A DNA stretch of 15,141 bases from JBKEDG01 sp047973085. GTDB lineage: Bacteria > Bacillota_I > Bacilli_A > JBKEDG01. The first letter of the stretch is position 1. Every line of letters starts with the position of its first letter. A model generated the notes under the pieces. That model made no database searches and had not been told where the DNA came from. It saw only the letters and a list, made by a program, of their open reading frames with translations. Of the stretch, positions 13,638 to 15,141 are shown one piece after another. A program made the position numbers and the translations under genes. The stretch covers positions 1-15,141 of the forward strand of contig JBKEBI010000044.1 of assembly GCA_047973085.1 (NCBI GenBank). Direction: 5' to 3'.

Positions 13638-14657
13638 CTAAACTATTATATCTCCTAATTTTTTATAAATATTAAAAAGAATTTGAAAATTAGTAATAAG
13701 TGGAACATTAACTAATGTTATTAAAAACCTACTATAAACATTAATGTTAGATAAATTACTAAAAATATTGTGTTCGAGATATTATACAATAAATTGGCAC
13801 TAATTCCCATTCCCACTAATACAGTACTTTCTATTATAAATAGAGTTTTTAATGCAGTTTCATTTATTTTTTTTACTCTTGCCAATAAGGAACTTGCGCA
13901 TATATTTCCAACTAATAATATTGTTATAGATAGACCATAAACACTTTCGGTAAATCCATATTTATCTACAACTAAAGCTGGAAACATAATTTCATTATTC
14001 GGTGCTATAAAGAAACTGAGTATCATTACAACAATTAATAAGCCAAAAACTCCTTTATGAGTTTTCAACTATTTATATACCTCTTTATAATCCTTTAATG
14101 ATATTTTATTATTAATTTCTTCACTTGAACCATTTTCATATTTTATAAATAGCTCAAGAATTGCAGAAATAATAAATGAGAGAGCATTTATTAAAATTAT
14201 TTCTTCAATTCCAAAACAAAGAATAATATCGCCCCTAAAGTAGGTGCTAATAAGCTTACTATATTATCTAGTACACCTTTATATCTGTTTATTTTCAATC
14301 TGTTATCATCAAAATATCACTTGGAAAGTTTAGGAATAAACTTTATATCTGTTTATTTTCAATCTGTTATCATCATTTGTAAAATAAAATTGCTAACATA
14401 CTAAAAAGTATCCCGGATAAAAAGTCAGAAACTACTATTCCTTTTTTTAATTAATTTTCTCTACAAATATACCAGCATAAGGAGTTAATAACATTGCTGG
14501 GGTTTTAACAAGCATAAAAAATAATTCAACATCAATTAATGAGCTTGTAGTTGATAAAATATAATGGTAACGCAATAATAAAAATTCCATTACCTATAAA
14601 GGAAATTAATCTTCCTATAAATAAAAGTTTAAAGTTTTTACTTATCTGTAATAACAT
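13638..14657 (-). pseudogene. Degraded MFS drug/macrolide-type exporter
   Basis: Pieces of one major-facilitator protein appear in successive frames on the minus strand. From an ATG at 14657: NFKLLFIGRLISFIGNGIF (first helix); after a shift, FFMLVKTPAMLLTPYAGIFV; after a shift near a 7-A tract, GIVVSDFLSGILFSMLAIL; after the duplicated block, NIVSLLAPTLGAILFF; after a further shift, GIEEIILINALSFIISAILE. An in-frame TAG (14069-14071) sits just before LKTHKGVFGLLIVVMILS; a one-T loss near 13723-13728 shifts the last part, VNVPLITNFQILFN, which runs to TAG at 13638. The expected stretch between helices 4 and 5 and the last two helices are missing. Size and motifs recall the EntS/Mef-like MFS group. 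The start overlaps the end of the DUF2087 gene by 20 nt, implying an old operon. It is non-functional as read. Confidence 0.82.
14277..14375. repeat. 35-bp direct repeat (64-bp period) inside the MFS pseudogene
   Basis: Positions 14277-14311 and 14341-14375 are identical for 35 bp and are separated by 29 bp. A 64-bp period is not a multiple of three, so the duplication itself shifts the reading frame of the exporter. Only two copies exist, and this is not a CRISPR array. Confidence 0.95.
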
Positions 14658-14933
14658 CACTCAATTTTAAATTTTTATAGTAGCTACTCCCATCATCTTC
14701 TCTACATAAAACCCCTTCATCACACAATGCCCTTCTAATAATTGCATGATCATCAAAAGTATGCCATACTTTAATAATTTCATTAACTTCTTTTTCAGTA
14801 TAGTTCCTTTCAGCTTCAAATTTACTTACAATATATCTCAATGCAATTTTTCTCTTTAATTTTTTTTTGGTAACTTATTCAATCTCTCATTTTCAAGAAA
14901 GGGTTGAATTTCTAATAAAATCTCTTTTTCCAT
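14638..14933 (-). pseudogene. DUF2087 domain protein with a frameshift at a 9-A tract
   Basis: The C-terminal part shows the DUF2087 signature: ALRYIVSKFEAERNYTEKEV, then NEIIKVWHTFDDHAIIRRAL, then CDEGVLCREDDGSSYYKN. The natural start is the ATG at 14933 (AGGAG upstream), coding MEKEILLEIQPFLENERLNK; after LPKKN that frame stops at a TAA. Adding one A to the nine-A run (complement at 14860-14868) joins the halves into an uninterrupted protein of 98 residues, a sensible size for this domain. DUF2087 proteins are small, thought to be regulators or nucleic-acid-binding accessory proteins; the function is not established. Promoter and ribosome binding site are intact, so the lesion is recent, a sequencing homopolymer error, or corrected by slippage on the A run. 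It is followed by the decayed MFS gene. Confidence 0.8.
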
Positions 14934-14963
14934 AAACTCTCCTATATCTGCAGCTTAATTCTT

Positions 14964-14992
14964 ATCATACAATAACTAGTAAAAATAGTCAA
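14964..14992 (-). promoter_or_regulatory. Promoter of the DUF2087-MFS unit
   Basis: Minus strand TTGACT (14987-14992), 17 nt, TATGAT (14964-14969), 31 nt before the ATG at 14933. It is well preserved even though both genes downstream are disrupted. Confidence 0.75.
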
Positions 14993-15015
14993 TTAGTTAA
15001 TTAATAAAAAAGAAA

Positions 15016-15141
15016 GGCTTCATGTTGGTGTACAATACATGTGAGACCTAAATTAAATTAATTTATAAAATTATATAAAAAATGTGATATATCTGCTACA
15101 ATGTAAGCGTCTAAAACATACACAAAGGAGATATATCACAT
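15016..15141 (+). mobile_element. Possible left end of an insertion sequence (window-truncated)
   Basis: From GGCTTCATG at 15016 the sequence changes character: an imperfect inverted pair (GGCTTCATGT, 15016-15025, against ACATGTGAGACC, 15037-15048), about 35 nt of AT-rich DNA, an extended -10 (TGCTACAAT, 15094-15102), then a hairpin containing a ribosome binding site. GG-ended termini and a leader hairpin over the transposase start are known from several IS families, and the flanking genes are decaying. The transposase and the right end are outside the window, so this is a guess from layout; an ordinary gene leader would look similar. Confidence 0.35.
15082..15141 (+). promoter_or_regulatory. 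Leader hairpin sequestering a ribosome binding site before a gene starting at the window edge
   Basis: ATGTGATATATCT (15082-15094) is an exact inverted copy of AGATATATCACAT (15129-15141), with a 34-nt loop. AAAGGAG (15124-15130) abuts and enters the right arm, and AT at 15140-15141 would form an ATG if the next base is G, at a good 9-nt spacing. Transcription from the TACAAT at 15097-15102 would start near 15109, inside the loop, and lack the left arm, whereas read-through transcripts from upstream would fold and hide the ribosome binding site. Confidence 0.6.

Noticed and set aside
14277..14375. CRISPR-like repeat and spacer
   Set aside because: There are only two copies, within a coding remnant, whose translation fits a duplicated stretch of the exporter.
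1..15141. Mycoplasma-type code (TGA read as Trp)
   Set aside because: The long reading frames are uninterrupted under the standard stops, all Trp codons checked are TGG, and a Trp at the aldolase glycine would not be expected to work.

Overview
The window comes from a low-GC (about 30% by eye) member of the Bacillota, of the Bacilli/Erysipelotrichia/Haloplasma-Turicibacter kind. The evidence is the RNA polymerase delta subunit (rpoE), membrane-anchored RNase Y, EF-P beside an M24 peptidase, and the block DUF1934-argS-rpoE-fba, which resembles the Bacillus order. Shine-Dalgarno sites are strong and promoters are sigma-A-like. I cannot name the species.

Layout. (1) 1-1623, minus: pepP-like Xaa-Pro peptidase followed by efp, whose last few codons lie outside the window. 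(2) 1721-2599: a plus-strand membrane-anchored rhodanese converging on a minus-strand Fur-family regulator, with a long hairpin between them. (3) 2766-4022, plus: a five-repeat S1-domain protein transcribed away from fur. Their shared 145-nt intergenic region holds both promoters, a PerR-box-like site and a 14-bp palindrome. (4) 4025-8733, minus: one apparent six-gene operon, DUF1934-argS-rpoE-fba-tauE-ppiB, with very tight junctions. The aldolase reading frame is broken by an in-frame TGA. (5) 8778-11611, minus: operon hutH-ilvE-small cysteine-rich membrane protein. The last gene is 57 codons, lies in a different frame from a longer spurious ORF, and is easily missed. (6) 11668-13336, minus: rny with its own consensus promoter and terminator. 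(7) 13444-13591, plus: tRNA-Cys(GCA) with promoter and terminator. (8) 13638-14992, minus: a decaying two-gene unit, consisting of a DUF2087 gene frameshifted at a 9-A tract and an MFS exporter wrecked by several frameshifts, an in-frame stop and a 64-bp tandem duplication. (9) 15016-15141: apparently the start of another plus-strand gene, possibly an insertion sequence, with a leader hairpin that includes its ribosome binding site.

Most genes are housekeeping functions: translation (EF-P, ArgRS, tRNA-Cys, S1 protein), RNA turnover (RNase Y), transcription (delta), protein folding (cyclophilin) and glycolysis (aldolase). The accessory interest lies in the lone histidine ammonia-lyase/aminotransferase/Cys-rich protein operon, the interrupted aldolase, the fur/S1 control region and the eroded 3' end of the window. 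I found no convincing undescribed multi-gene system. The best candidates for a second look are the aldolase TGA, the hidden Cys-rich protein and the fur/S1 operator.
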